Of a DNA stretch of 64,000 bases, positions 1-9,880 are shown one piece after another. The notes under the pieces were generated by a model. The model did not search any database. It saw nothing but the letters and a program-made list of their open reading frames with translations, and had not been told where the DNA came from. How positions within the stretch are numbered: the stretch's first letter is position 1; every line of letters begins with the position of its first letter. A program made the translations under genes and the position numbers. Source of the DNA: Microcaldota archaeon (GTDB taxonomy: Archaea; Micrarchaeota; Micrarchaeia; Micrarchaeales; CABMGC01); assembly GCA_021852055.1 (NCBI GenBank), contig JAJZOD010000012.1, positions 3,931 through 67,930 of the forward strand, given 5' to 3'.

Positions 1-1698
1 GCCACAAACACAATAGTTAATACAATAACAGTAGGCACAAATCCCGAAGGCGTTGCCTTCAATCCATCGGGCACTCTCGCCTATGTAACTAATTACGGCA
101 GCGGCACTGTCAACGTGATCGATCCGTCAGAAACATCAATGCAGAACCTTCCTTCAATCAACGCGCTTACCCTGAACATAGATGCAGTATCAAGCGACAT
201 CGTCGCATTGATATTCAACGGAGTAGAGTCGCAGTTCAGCACAGACAGCAGCACCATCTATGGGGCATGGACATTCTACGGATACGCTCAGGACAGCACA
301 ACTGGACTCGCTGGAATAACCGGACTGACAGGCACGAACACAATAACATCAAGCAACACATTGACTATCAATCCTGCACCAACGGCAACATCGTTCACCC
401 CGAGCAACACGGTGGTTAATCCAGGCCAGTATGTTACTTACAATGTGATAATTAATGGTGGCACATTGCCGATTACTGCGAATGTGGTACTCGTCAGCAA
501 CTCCATACCAATCCAGATAAATGGCGCAAACGCAATTTCTGGAACTACCTATAACACAATCGTGCTGGGTGTCGGCAGCGTAGAGCCCAATGCAATAACC
601 TTCAATTCGCTCGAACTGAATACGGCCAGTACATCTGGCGGCAATGTCATATTTGCCGTCAAAGCGGTAGACGGTGCAAGCACGCCATTATCATTTAATT
701 CCATATCTAACACGGTAATCATAAATGCTGTAGTAACACAGCAGTCATCAGGCGGCAACGGACCAGCAGAATACACTTTCACACTTTCCGACAATATAAA
801 TTCATCACTTGCCTCCACAAAGCCAGTTTATACATTGTATACAAGCAATGGCAATACAACCTATTATCAGAACCAATTGCCGCTTATCCTATCTTCGCGT
901 ACACCTTACATAAACGTGAGCTGGGCCTGCAATGTTTCCATAAATACCACAGCATACACATATCAGAATGACGTGTATGGCTTAGGTTTTGGGATTCCAT
1001 GCGGCAAACACTACAATGCATACGCACACAACATCGAGAGCATATACTCCATATCCTCTCCAGCAAAAATTAATACGACAACCACCTCTACAACGACAAT
1101 AATCCCTATTACTACGATATTCCCTGTAAATAGATCTATTATTGTGCGCAGTACCCTGTCATCGTCTTTACCGATATCGATAAACTTCACCGACATGAAT
1201 GTGATTGTCGAGCTCACAACTACGTCCTTAATGCCCGTGCAGGTATCTACCTATCTGATTAACGAGACATCATTTCTCCTACCTTCTCCTGCCAACTACA
1301 CGCTCATAAGCGCGCTTAACGTCAGCGTTTCCACAACCGCAAATGTTTCTGTTAAAGTAACCGCGCCATATTCGTGTGGCGTGAATTCGTCTCTTATAAA
1401 ACCTTTTGAACTTGTCCACGGAACATGGTATGCTATAATGCCTTTCTCTATAAACGCTACTTCGTGCGTGGTTTCGTTTGCGGTGTCGAAAGATACAGTA
1501 GTAGGTCTTTTTCAGAAGGTTGTGCCGGTCACAACAACGAGGAACACTACTGTTAACACAACGACAACAATAGCGTCTGCTGTCGCAAAACCGCAGCCCC
1601 AGTCAAACTACACAGTGCCTGTTGTATTAATAGTGATTGTTGTAATTGTAGTGATAATGGTGTACTTCTACCGTATGAGAGGGCGCAGGCGCAGGTAA
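1..1698 (+). CDS. YVTN-type beta-propeller surface protein, 5' truncated by window edge, with C-terminal TM anchor
   Basis: Frame 1 is open from base 1 (ATNTIVNTITVGTNPEGVAFNPSGTLAYVTNYGSGTVNVIDPS...), a YVTN repeat; Thr-rich linker, then VPVVLIVIVVIVVIMVYFYRMRGRRRR at the C-terminus. Confidence 0.85.
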   Translation, partial: ATNTIVNTITVGTNPEGVAFNPSGTLAYVTNYGSGTVNVIDPSETSMQNLPSINALTLNIDAVSSDIVALIFNGVESQFSTDSSTIYGAWTFYGYAQDSTTGLAGITGLTGTNTITSSNTLTINPAPTATSFTPSNTVVNPGQYVTYNVIINGGTLPITANVVLVSNSIPIQINGANAISGTTYNTIVLGVGSVEPNAITFNSLELNTASTSGGNVIFAVKAVDGASTPLSFNSISNTVIINAVVTQQSSGGNGPAEYTFTLSDNINSSLASTKPVYTLYTSNGNTTYYQNQLPLILSSRTPYINVSWACNVSINTTAYTYQNDVYGLGFGIPCGKHYNAYAHNIESIYSISSPAKINTTTTSTTTIIPITTIFPVNRSIIVRSTLSSSLPISINFTDMNVIVELTTTSLMPVQVSTYLINETSFLLPSPANYTLISALNVSVSTTANVSVKVTAPYSCGVNSSLIKPFELVHGTWYAIMPFSINATSCVVSFAVSKDTVVGLFQKVVPVTTTRNTTVNTTTTIASAVAKPQPQSNYTVPVVLIVIVVIVVIMVYFYRMRGRRRR

Positions 1699-1893
1699 TG
1701 TGCATCATTCTATCCATCATCAGCCATAATAGTATAAGAAATATATAATTAACCAAGGGAGCCGTTCAAGAACACATGACAAAATATAACTCTTCATTAA
1801 AATAAGTACAATAATCAATCTGTTCTTGTCAATTAGGTCAAGCAAATGGATTACAACTGCGGCTCAGAGGTCGGTCGCAACATTACCATACCC

Positions 1894-2250
1894 CTATTTG
1901 CGCCTTAATGCGCTAAATCCAAGCAGTGCTGTAAGAATGGCTATAACAATTACCGCAGCTCCGGTAAATTCCAAGACCTGCATGTCTTTTGCAATAGCTG
2001 TAATGACCATTGCTGCTCCAAGCACTGCAATTGCAATGCCTGCCACAATCACCGAGCCGCCAAGATTGCGCTGCTTGCTTGCAGGCAGCTGGCCTGAGAT
2101 ATCAAAAAGAGCCCACCTTCCGCACATTTTGCACTTCATGTACCTGGAACTGCCAAGCCTTATAGCTGTTGCCGAAGCTCCAGGTATGAATTCATACTCA
2201 AAGCTTTTTCCGCATTTAGGGCACGTAACCATTGTTTTTATGCCTGGCAT
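1894..2250 (-). CDS. Small zinc-ribbon membrane protein
   Basis: CPKCGKSFEYEF...CKMCGRWALF cysteine pairs followed by two hydrophobic segments. Confidence 0.7.
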   Translation of the reverse strand: MPGIKTMVTCPKCGKSFEYEFIPGASATAIRLGSSRYMKCKMCGRWALFDISGQLPASKQRNLGGSVIVAGIAIAVLGAAMVITAIAKDMQVLEFTGAAVIVIAILTALLGFSALRRK

Positions 2251-2278
2251 CAGATCACTTGATTTTGTAAATTATCGG

Positions 2279-4858
2279 CTAGGTTGACGTACCGTTGGTG
2301 CTGTTGTAGGTTATCTTGAATATCTTTGTATCTGGGTTGAAGTATACAAGGCTCAGCTTTGCAGTTTTGCTGCCGTAGTTCCATTCGCACTGGTTGCTGT
2401 TGCAGAAGTATATTAGCTTGAGCATGTTGCTGTCTGCCATGCCTGGCGCGAACACAGCTGCTGTTGTTACATTAACAGGAAGCCCGAGCTGTGTACTAGG
2501 GACCTGCGAGTACATAACAAACAGCATCTCGCCATTTGTCTTGTTGTATGCAGTTACAGGCTGTATGCTGAAGTTTCCGTTATTCTGGTTGTAAAGTGCA
2601 ACGTATGAAAACGGAGACAGCTCCTGCTGGCCATTCTGTGCAGTATAAGCCAAAAAGCTGTCCGTAACTATTCCATTCTGCGTGTAAAGATATGCATTTA
2701 TGCCGCTGTTGCTGAATTTGAAACTGACTGCGTCGCTGCTCCTGTTCGCCGATTCGTATATGTTAGTCAGGGGTGCATATCCATAGTACTGCCCAAGGCT
2801 GGAGTTTATTCCTGACTCTATGAATATGCCCTGGCTCTCCTCAAGCCATATGTTCCTTACTAGAAGGTAGTTCGGGTAGCCGTTTATGCTGCTCTCAAGG
2901 AATGCAGGGTCGCTGCTTGAATTGAGAAGCCAGGCTGCAAATGCATCTGCTTTTGTGCCGTTCTGCGATCCTACGCTGTCTGTAACGCTTGTCCTGTTGC
3001 CCCATCCCTCTACAACGCTTCCATCAGGCCACAGAGTAAGAACAACACTGTTTATCGGGGTGTTGGTCTTAAGCCATGTTGTTGCATTAAGGAACAGCGG
3101 ATTAATGAAGTCTGCCTGCGCGTAAGTGCCGAAATACATATCCCAGATAAGTATTATCATAAGTATTATAATTATCATGGCCGTTGCAATAGCTGCATAT
3201 GTGTATCCAGTGCCAAAGCGTTTCCTTATGAATATATTTACAAATGCGACAGACAGTCCTATGATTGCATATTCCAGAATTCCGCCAATGTTCAGGATTA
3301 TCATAAGTAAAATTATTATCACTGGCAGTACTACTGATGTTATTACTAATTTCATCATTGTAGATGCATTGAAACCATCAGCAAAATACCTTCTCAATAT
3401 AAGGTTCCTAACCATAAGCAGCACAAGGTACAGCATATATGCGCTGAATATTGCCAGAGGTATTGATACAAGGGAGTTGAACCTTATTGCTGCCATCTGG
3501 AGATATGCTGTAAGGGCAAAATAAGCTATTATAATAAGCAGCTCTGGCTTCGGGTCAAATATGAGCCTTGCCCTGCCCCCAAGCCAGCCTTTGGAGTCGT
3601 ATATGCGTATGAAAAGGTAAGGCACAAATCCTATGAGGAGCACCAGCCAGAACAGGGTCACGTAACCCTGCACAATAGACGATATCGCCATAATAGCCGT
3701 CATCGGGCTCATGAACAGTGCGATGTTGAAGCTTGCAAACAGGAATCCGAAAGTCGGTGGCGTAAGCTCCTGTATTGTTGCCGCAAATCCGCTCGTTATA
3801 ACGAAGCCGTTTGCTATGAATACCTGCTGTATGAAGCCGTATTCAAACACTACAAATACCACAGAGCCGATAATTATGAGCGCTATTATAACAAGCGACC
3901 TTTTCAAGGCGCTTCCTACAATGCCTGCGTAGTTGTTCTGGTTATTGTTCAGATAAGCAACAATGAGCCATCCCACTAGAAGAGCAAACCATAGCCCGAT
4001 GAAGTAAAGTCCGGTAAACGTCTGATGGTACATATATCCTAGAAGTATGTATGCATTTGCTAGAAGGTACCATATCGCCAAAGAGGCCAGGACGTACCCC
4101 ATGTCTCTGAGAAGGTCCTTCTTATCCGTTATAAATGCAAATATGGAGATGACAAGGAATGACAGCACGTACACTGCAACAGCGAACGAAGCGCCGTTCC
4201 ATACAATATCGCCTAAACTCAGCGCAAAACCTCCAAGGAACATGTAAAGCAGCTTCCTGTTCCTCCTTTTTTCATTTATTATCAAACCTATGAATATCAA
4301 TGCAAGGATAAGGAATATTGTGACAAAACCATCGCCCCTGTATATCAGCGCGCTTGTCCTTGCAGCATCTCCTGCATTCAATCCTACAAAAGCCATTACA
4401 AGCAATCCGAATATCCTGTCTTTGCTTATGAACCTCGCAAGGTAGTATGCCCCTACTATGTCAAGAAGTGCAAACAGCAGCGGGACAAGGCGCATTACAG
4501 TGTAGTAGCTTACTCCGAAGAACTGAAGGAGCGCATAAGGCACCAGAGTAACCCAGTAAAGCCCATCCGGCTCAGTCACAGGCGTATTTGCAGGCCATCC
4601 TGATATGCCAAGCACTTTAGGTATAACAAATCCGTGGTTAACTGCCGAGCGTATTACAGAAAAATGATAAAAGCCGTCGGGTTCGTAAAATCCCTGCTGG
4701 TTAAGCAGCGGCGTGCGTATGTAGATTGTTGCTACAAATATGGCGAGTACTGCAATTAGGAATAAGACATTGTCCCTGGTAATCAGTGATGCGTGCCATG
4801 GCGACATGCTCTTGTCGGGCATAGCCTGGGCAGCCTTGCTACTTACCTCATCAGCCAA
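2279..4858 (-). CDS. aglB: Oligosaccharyltransferase STT3/AglB family
   Basis: 859 aa, many TM helices; N-terminal EPDGFYHF (DXD-like loop); post-TM LWPDGSVVEGWGNRTSVTDSVGSQNG at the WWDYG position. Confidence 0.85.
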   Translation of the reverse strand: MADEVSSKAAQAMPDKSMSPWHASLITRDNVLFLIAVLAIFVATIYIRTPLLNQQGFYEPDGFYHFSVIRSAVNHGFVIPKVLGISGWPANTPVTEPDGLYWVTLVPYALLQFFGVSYYTVMRLVPLLFALLDIVGAYYLARFISKDRIFGLLVMAFVGLNAGDAARTSALIYRGDGFVTIFLILALIFIGLIINEKRRNRKLLYMFLGGFALSLGDIVWNGASFAVAVYVLSFLVISIFAFITDKKDLLRDMGYVLASLAIWYLLANAYILLGYMYHQTFTGLYFIGLWFALLVGWLIVAYLNNNQNNYAGIVGSALKRSLVIIALIIIGSVVFVVFEYGFIQQVFIANGFVITSGFAATIQELTPPTFGFLFASFNIALFMSPMTAIMAISSIVQGYVTLFWLVLLIGFVPYLFIRIYDSKGWLGGRARLIFDPKPELLIIIAYFALTAYLQMAAIRFNSLVSIPLAIFSAYMLYLVLLMVRNLILRRYFADGFNASTMMKLVITSVVLPVIIILLMIILNIGGILEYAIIGLSVAFVNIFIRKRFGTGYTYAAIATAMIIIILMIILIWDMYFGTYAQADFINPLFLNATTWLKTNTPINSVVLTLWPDGSVVEGWGNRTSVTDSVGSQNGTKADAFAAWLLNSSSDPAFLESSINGYPNYLLVRNIWLEESQGIFIESGINSSLGQYYGYAPLTNIYESANRSSDAVSFKFSNSGINAYLYTQNGIVTDSFLAYTAQNGQQELSPFSYVALYNQNNGNFSIQPVTAYNKTNGEMLFVMYSQVPSTQLGLPVNVTTAAVFAPGMADSNMLKLIYFCNSNQCEWNYGSKTAKLSLVYFNPDTKIFKITYNSTNGTST

Positions 4859-5035
4859 AAAACCACTACTCTAATTACTAGCAAGAAAAAAGGGAAATTT
4901 TCAAGCCAGACAAATCTTTTATCACCTAAAAGTATTTATAAGATTGGATTGCAAGCATAAGGTGGGTGCTCTGTTCGCCTACATCTTTCGCTAGGAACAT
5001 GGCAAAAAACAAACAAACTGTAAAAAGATCTCATC

Positions 5036-7990
5036 ATGGACGTATCAAGCAACATAGGCGGCACAGAAGCATCAACTGCCAGCGCGTCTCAGGTCAAGCC
5101 TACAGCGGACAGTAGTGGAAAGCGAAAACCCCTTATTCTTGTACTTGCCGGAGCCGTCATAATAGCGGTATTAGCTGCCATCTTATTTGGCTCGGGAGTT
5201 TTCAACGGCAATAGGGCAACCATGCCAAATTCAGCATTAAACGGCTCCACAACTACTGCTGTTGCTGCCGTTAACGCAACAAACAGTGCAGCAGTACGGC
5301 TCAATGGCACGCTGTACGTCGTAAACCAATATGGATATTCGTCTGGCAATCTGGTTGCGTTAAATCTGTCTTCAGGCAAGGCGACAAGCAGTGTAAATTC
5401 AGGTACAATCTCGTTTTACGATCCGTCGCACATCGCAGTCTACGGCAACACTGCATATATAGTTAATCGGCAGGGCGGCAGTCCTCTGACCCACAACGGC
5501 AACATAACTATAATGGATCTTGCAACAAACGCCATAATAGGCAGCATAAACTCTGCCGCTTTCGACGCACCCACTGGCATAAGCACATACGGTTCAACGG
5601 CTTATGTGCTAAACGTCTTTGGAGGTCCGGCCGGATACGGCAATGTAATTATAATCAACCTTACAACTGACAAGGTAGTGGGAAGCATAAACTCCACTGC
5701 GAACGTGCTATTCAACAATCCTATGTATGCGGCATCATCTGGTACAACAGAATACGTAGTAAATGAGCAAGGCGGTCTGCCAATAGACGGTACAACTGGT
5801 GGCAACATAACGATACTCAACACTGCCACAGGCACTGTAACCGGCAGCATAAACTCCAATCTGTTCTTTGGCCTTGCAGGCATAGCCATCTCGGGCAACA
5901 CCGTTTATGTGGTAAATCATCAATTAAGCCTCAATACGAGCGGCAGCAGGATGTCCACTGGCAGCATTCTCTTAATCAATATGCAAAGCAATCAGGTGGT
6001 CGGCAGCATAAGCTCCAACGCCTTTGGTGTACCTGCAGGCATAGCCATCTCGGGCAACATTGCATATGTACTTAATCAACGTGGCAACTTCGGCAATAAC
6101 GGTAGCAATGTCCTAATAATAAATCTCACAACCAGACAAGTAACTGGCAGCATAAATTACACGGAATTTACTGATGCTTACCCAGTAAGCATCACTGTAT
6201 CCGGTACCTTGGCATATATCGTGAACCGGGAAGGCGGCGAGTACATGAACGGAAATATTATCATAATCAATCTAACCGATGGCAAGATAGCTGGCAGCAT
6301 AGACTCTCCTGCCATTGATTTCTATCTTGACACACCCGGCGTAGCCATCTCAGGCAACACCGCTTACATAGCAAACTCAGCCGGCGGAACTACGGGAACA
6401 GGCAACATACTTGTAGTCAATCTCTCCAACGATCAGATAGCTGGCAGCATAAACTCCGGCGGATTCGCAACACCAGAAGCAATCACACCCGCCGGCTCAA
6501 ATCTATACGCGTTAAACCAGTACGGCGGTGCATATAACACAGGCAATGTAGTGATAATAAATCTTACAAATAGCAAGATAACCGGAGCCATAAGTGCCGG
6601 TACAGGGTTCAACTGGCCCAGTGACATAGCTGTTTCCGGAACAACAGCATATGTTACGGATCCGGCAGATACTGGTGTCTTAATAGTAAACCTTACCACA
6701 AAGAAGATAACAGGCAGCATAAGCTCCAACGTCTTTGCTGTACCTGAAGGCATAGCCATCTCGGACAACACCGCATATATAGCAGATAGATTCGGAGGGG
6801 TATACGACAACGGCACGATAGTGATTGTGAACCTTACAACTGACAAAGTAGTTGGAAGCATAAACTCAAGCGCCTTTGACTGGCCTTCGGATATAGCCAT
6901 AAGAGGGACAAAGGCTTACGTAATAAACCAGGACTCAAACTCCACTGCTGCATCTGCAGGCAACATAGTAGTAATCAACCTCACCGACAATCAGATAATG
7001 GGCAGTATCAACTCCAAAGAGTTTTATGCCCCCGCCGGCATATTTATTCGGGGAACAACCGCATATGTTACGAATCCTTCTAGCAGTCTGTACAAAACGG
7101 GTGCCATACTTCTGGTTAATCTTACGAACGACAGCATGGCCGGCAGCTTAGGTTCAAGGATAGGATTTGACAATCCTGCAGGCATAGCCCTCTCGGGTTC
7201 AACAGTCTATGTGGTAAACCACAACAATCCAGTTATACTGGAGATAGATTCCGCCGACGGCAAGATAACCGGCAGCATAAGCTCATCCGCGTTCGCAGGA
7301 AGGCCATACGCCAACGCACCTACCGGCGGTTCCTATGGAATAGCAATATCGGGCTCAACAGCTTACGTGACAAATCCCAATGGTGGGTTGTCAAACAGCA
7401 GTAACGGATTCTCTTCTTATCCATCGCCTGCTGAGAACCAATTCGGCAACGTGATAATAGTCAACATTTCGACAGGCCAGGTGACGGGCAGCATAGCGTC
7501 CAATTCGTTTTACTACCCTACCGGGATCGCAGTCTCAGGCAATCTGGCGTTCGTGGTAAACTCATACACTGACTTTGGCGACGGCATCGCTTACGCCAGT
7601 GCGGGTGGCGGCAGAATCACAATAATAAATCTCACGGATTACAAGGTAGTGGGAAGCATAAACTCCTCAATGTTCTATAATCCTGTAGGAATAGCAATAT
7701 CGGGCTCAACGGCTTATGTTGCAAACGTGAAGGGAGGAACGAACGGCAAAGGTGACGTACTGATTATAAACACGAAAACAGGCCAGGTGACGGGCAGCAT
7801 AGAGTCCAATTTGTTTTACTACCCACTAGGAATAACCGTACTGGGCTCCGACGCGTTCGTAACAAACAACGCCGGGCAACAGCCAGGGAATGTTGGAAAT
7901 ATACTTATAATCAACCTTACAACTGACAAGGTAGTGGGAAGCATAAACTCCACGGCACTCTCCAGTCCTATTGGAATAACTGCGATATGA
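5036..7990 (+). CDS. Large secreted/membrane-anchored beta-propeller-like repeat protein
   Basis: N-terminal TM (LILVLAGAVIIAVLAAILFGSG), then many ~45-50 aa repeats of the form ISGNTAYVVN..GG..GNIIIINLTTDKVVGSINSSAF. Confidence 0.85.
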   Translation: MDVSSNIGGTEASTASASQVKPTADSSGKRKPLILVLAGAVIIAVLAAILFGSGVFNGNRATMPNSALNGSTTTAVAAVNATNSAAVRLNGTLYVVNQYGYSSGNLVALNLSSGKATSSVNSGTISFYDPSHIAVYGNTAYIVNRQGGSPLTHNGNITIMDLATNAIIGSINSAAFDAPTGISTYGSTAYVLNVFGGPAGYGNVIIINLTTDKVVGSINSTANVLFNNPMYAASSGTTEYVVNEQGGLPIDGTTGGNITILNTATGTVTGSINSNLFFGLAGIAISGNTVYVVNHQLSLNTSGSRMSTGSILLINMQSNQVVGSISSNAFGVPAGIAISGNIAYVLNQRGNFGNNGSNVLIINLTTRQVTGSINYTEFTDAYPVSITVSGTLAYIVNREGGEYMNGNIIIINLTDGKIAGSIDSPAIDFYLDTPGVAISGNTAYIANSAGGTTGTGNILVVNLSNDQIAGSINSGGFATPEAITPAGSNLYALNQYGGAYNTGNVVIINLTNSKITGAISAGTGFNWPSDIAVSGTTAYVTDPADTGVLIVNLTTKKITGSISSNVFAVPEGIAISDNTAYIADRFGGVYDNGTIVIVNLTTDKVVGSINSSAFDWPSDIAIRGTKAYVINQDSNSTAASAGNIVVINLTDNQIMGSINSKEFYAPAGIFIRGTTAYVTNPSSSLYKTGAILLVNLTNDSMAGSLGSRIGFDNPAGIALSGSTVYVVNHNNPVILEIDSADGKITGSISSSAFAGRPYANAPTGGSYGIAISGSTAYVTNPNGGLSNSSNGFSSYPSPAENQFGNVIIVNISTGQVTGSIASNSFYYPTGIAVSGNLAFVVNSYTDFGDGIAYASAGGGRITIINLTDYKVVGSINSSMFYNPVGIAISGSTAYVANVKGGTNGKGDVLIINTKTGQVTGSIESNLFYYPLGITVLGSDAFVTNNAGQQPGNVGNILIINLTTDKVVGSINSTALSSPIGITAI

Positions 7991-8059
7991 TATCTGTGCT
8001 CCTGCATACATTTTTATAGGCTTTCTTGCATATCTAAAACTGCTACAGCGGATGTTCAA

Positions 8060-8776
8060 ATGCTCGATACAGCAATAATACTTGCAGGGGGCCAGGGAAC
8101 GAGGCTCAGACCAGCAGTGCAGCATATACCTAAAGTCATGATAGAGGTGCGTGGCCAGCCGCTGCTTAGCTATGTGATACGCGATTTTGAAAGGCAGGGG
8201 ATAAAACGCATAGTAATATCAATAGGCTACAAAGCAGACAAGATAGTCGAGCATTTTGACAAGCAGAAGCATGGCTTCCCTTCAGAACTGATATACTCTA
8301 TAGAAGACAAGCCGCTGGGCACCGGTGGCGCAATAAAACTTGCTGCAAGGCAGCTCCGATCACAAAGCGACATTCTTGTTGCGAATGGCGACACCATATA
8401 CCAGTTTGACATCAATGAGATGTACCGCATTCACAAAGAGAGCAATGCATTTGTAACTGTGGGGCTTACTACAGTTGATGACATAAGGGCATTCGGCGCA
8501 GTCGAGGTACACGGAAACATCATAAAAAGGTTTACAGAGAAGCCCAAGCTTTCCGTGCCTACCCCCGGCATAATAAATGCCGGTCTGTATATAATAAGCG
8601 AACGTGCCCTGCACAAGCTGCCTGCAGAAGAGGCATTCTCATTCGAGCGCGACTTTCTCGAAAAGGTGATAAGCACCGAGAAAGTGTGCTGGCATAAGAT
8701 ACAGGGCTTCTATACTGTAAACAACATAGAGCAGTACTTTGACATGCTCAAGAAGCTTCCGCAGCAGAAGCAGTAA
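8060..8776 (+). CDS. NDP-sugar pyrophosphorylase / sugar-1-phosphate nucleotidyltransferase
   Basis: AIILAGGQGTRLRP...PKVMIEVRGQPLLSY, the nucleotidyltransferase signature. Confidence 0.9.
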   Translation: MLDTAIILAGGQGTRLRPAVQHIPKVMIEVRGQPLLSYVIRDFERQGIKRIVISIGYKADKIVEHFDKQKHGFPSELIYSIEDKPLGTGGAIKLAARQLRSQSDILVANGDTIYQFDINEMYRIHKESNAFVTVGLTTVDDIRAFGAVEVHGNIIKRFTEKPKLSVPTPGIINAGLYIISERALHKLPAEEAFSFERDFLEKVISTEKVCWHKIQGFYTVNNIEQYFDMLKKLPQQKQ

Positions 8777-9719
8777 AAAGGCAAGCAATTCCGCATTTTA
8801 TCAAAGCAGCAATATATGCGTTTGGGAATTCTTGCTGTGTTCGGCACCTATTTATATCAAGAACAATACACATAAGCTAAATATTACTGGTGGATATACG
8901 AGTAGCATAAAATCAAAATCTCAGCGTTCAGCGCAGAGTCAAGCAGCAGCAGATGCAATTGCCGCCTTACCCGGTTCTGCATCCCACAGCGCAGCACATG
9001 ACGAGTTGCCTTTTGTCGGATTGGAAAAAATTTTTGTCGGGATAGAAAAAAGCAGCTATCTGACTTCAATTAATCCCAAGTCCTCTCAAACAAAGCACTA
9101 TTTAAATTATCCGAAGGACAAAGGCATAGACGAGCATATGCCTGGACCTCAAGTCAGGCTGACAAACTTCAAGATATTTTTCGGCGGTATCTCGCAGTTC
9201 AATATCTGGGTTAACGACTGGATGTATTGTTTAAATGCAACAAAACTGTCAGCATTAAATGACCTGTCAATTGCTGTCGAAGTTCCAAAACCATGGTCTG
9301 ATCCTGCAAGGATGCTTATTGAAAAAAGGCGCAAAAGCTATCAGTATAATGGCCGTGAAATAAAGCTTGCCATAGGTGGTTATATAACCTACTCTATTAA
9401 ACAGGACACTGCCTTTTCAGTATCGTATTTGCCGCTATTATTTGTAAGCGCTTGTGACAAACAAGGTCTGCGCAGGCTGCCTTACATTATCGAATTTATG
9501 GCAGTAAGCGTGCTTGCCTGCGATGGCGTTAAATACATCTCAACAACCCAATGTCCAAGCCCTCTCAGGACTGCACAGCTGTCGAGAATAGGGCTGCCGG
9601 TAAACCAGGCAGTGCCTATCTCAGACTGGCTGTCCTCGATGAAAAGAGGTGCAGAAGCAGTATCAGGTGCATCAGTCGAATCCTTGCTGAAGATTACAAA
9701 CAACGCATCAAACCCTTAA
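8739..9719 (+). CDS. Uncharacterized protein; paralog of the 33351..33929 product
   Basis: Long ORF; the 5' part overlaps the preceding gene, so the true start is probably downstream (in-frame TTG 8832 or ATG 9138). C-terminal half aligns with the 33351 ORF without gaps over 64 aa. Confidence 0.7.
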   Translation: MTCSRSFRSRSSKKASNSAFYQSSNICVWEFLLCSAPIYIKNNTHKLNITGGYTSSIKSKSQRSAQSQAAADAIAALPGSASHSAAHDELPFVGLEKIFVGIEKSSYLTSINPKSSQTKHYLNYPKDKGIDEHMPGPQVRLTNFKIFFGGISQFNIWVNDWMYCLNATKLSALNDLSIAVEVPKPWSDPARMLIEKRRKSYQYNGREIKLAIGGYITYSIKQDTAFSVSYLPLLFVSACDKQGLRRLPYIIEFMAVSVLACDGVKYISTTQCPSPLRTAQLSRIGLPVNQAVPISDWLSSMKRGAEAVSGASVESLLKITNNASNP

Positions 9720-9831
9720 AGCCATAAAATAGCCTCCCGTCGTAGATATTCGTCTATAGTAGAAGTGTAATACTGTATTAGACGAATATTTCTATGCTTC
9801 ATATAAACAAAATGTTAAACATGACCGTAGG

Positions 9832-9839
9832 TTTAAATA
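9832..9839 (+). promoter_or_regulatory. Probable archaeal TATA box for the S-layer-like gene
   Basis: TTTAAATA about 42 nt upstream of ATG 9881. Confidence 0.5.
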
Positions 9840-9880
9840 CTTATCTTCCGAACTACATTCACAAATGTTAATGTGATGGC

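Noticed and set aside
6433-6900. Antisense ORF (155 aa) and similar ones across the repeat protein at 5036-7990
   Set aside because: Shadow ORFs from the repetitive codon pattern; repeats appear in antisense translation too.
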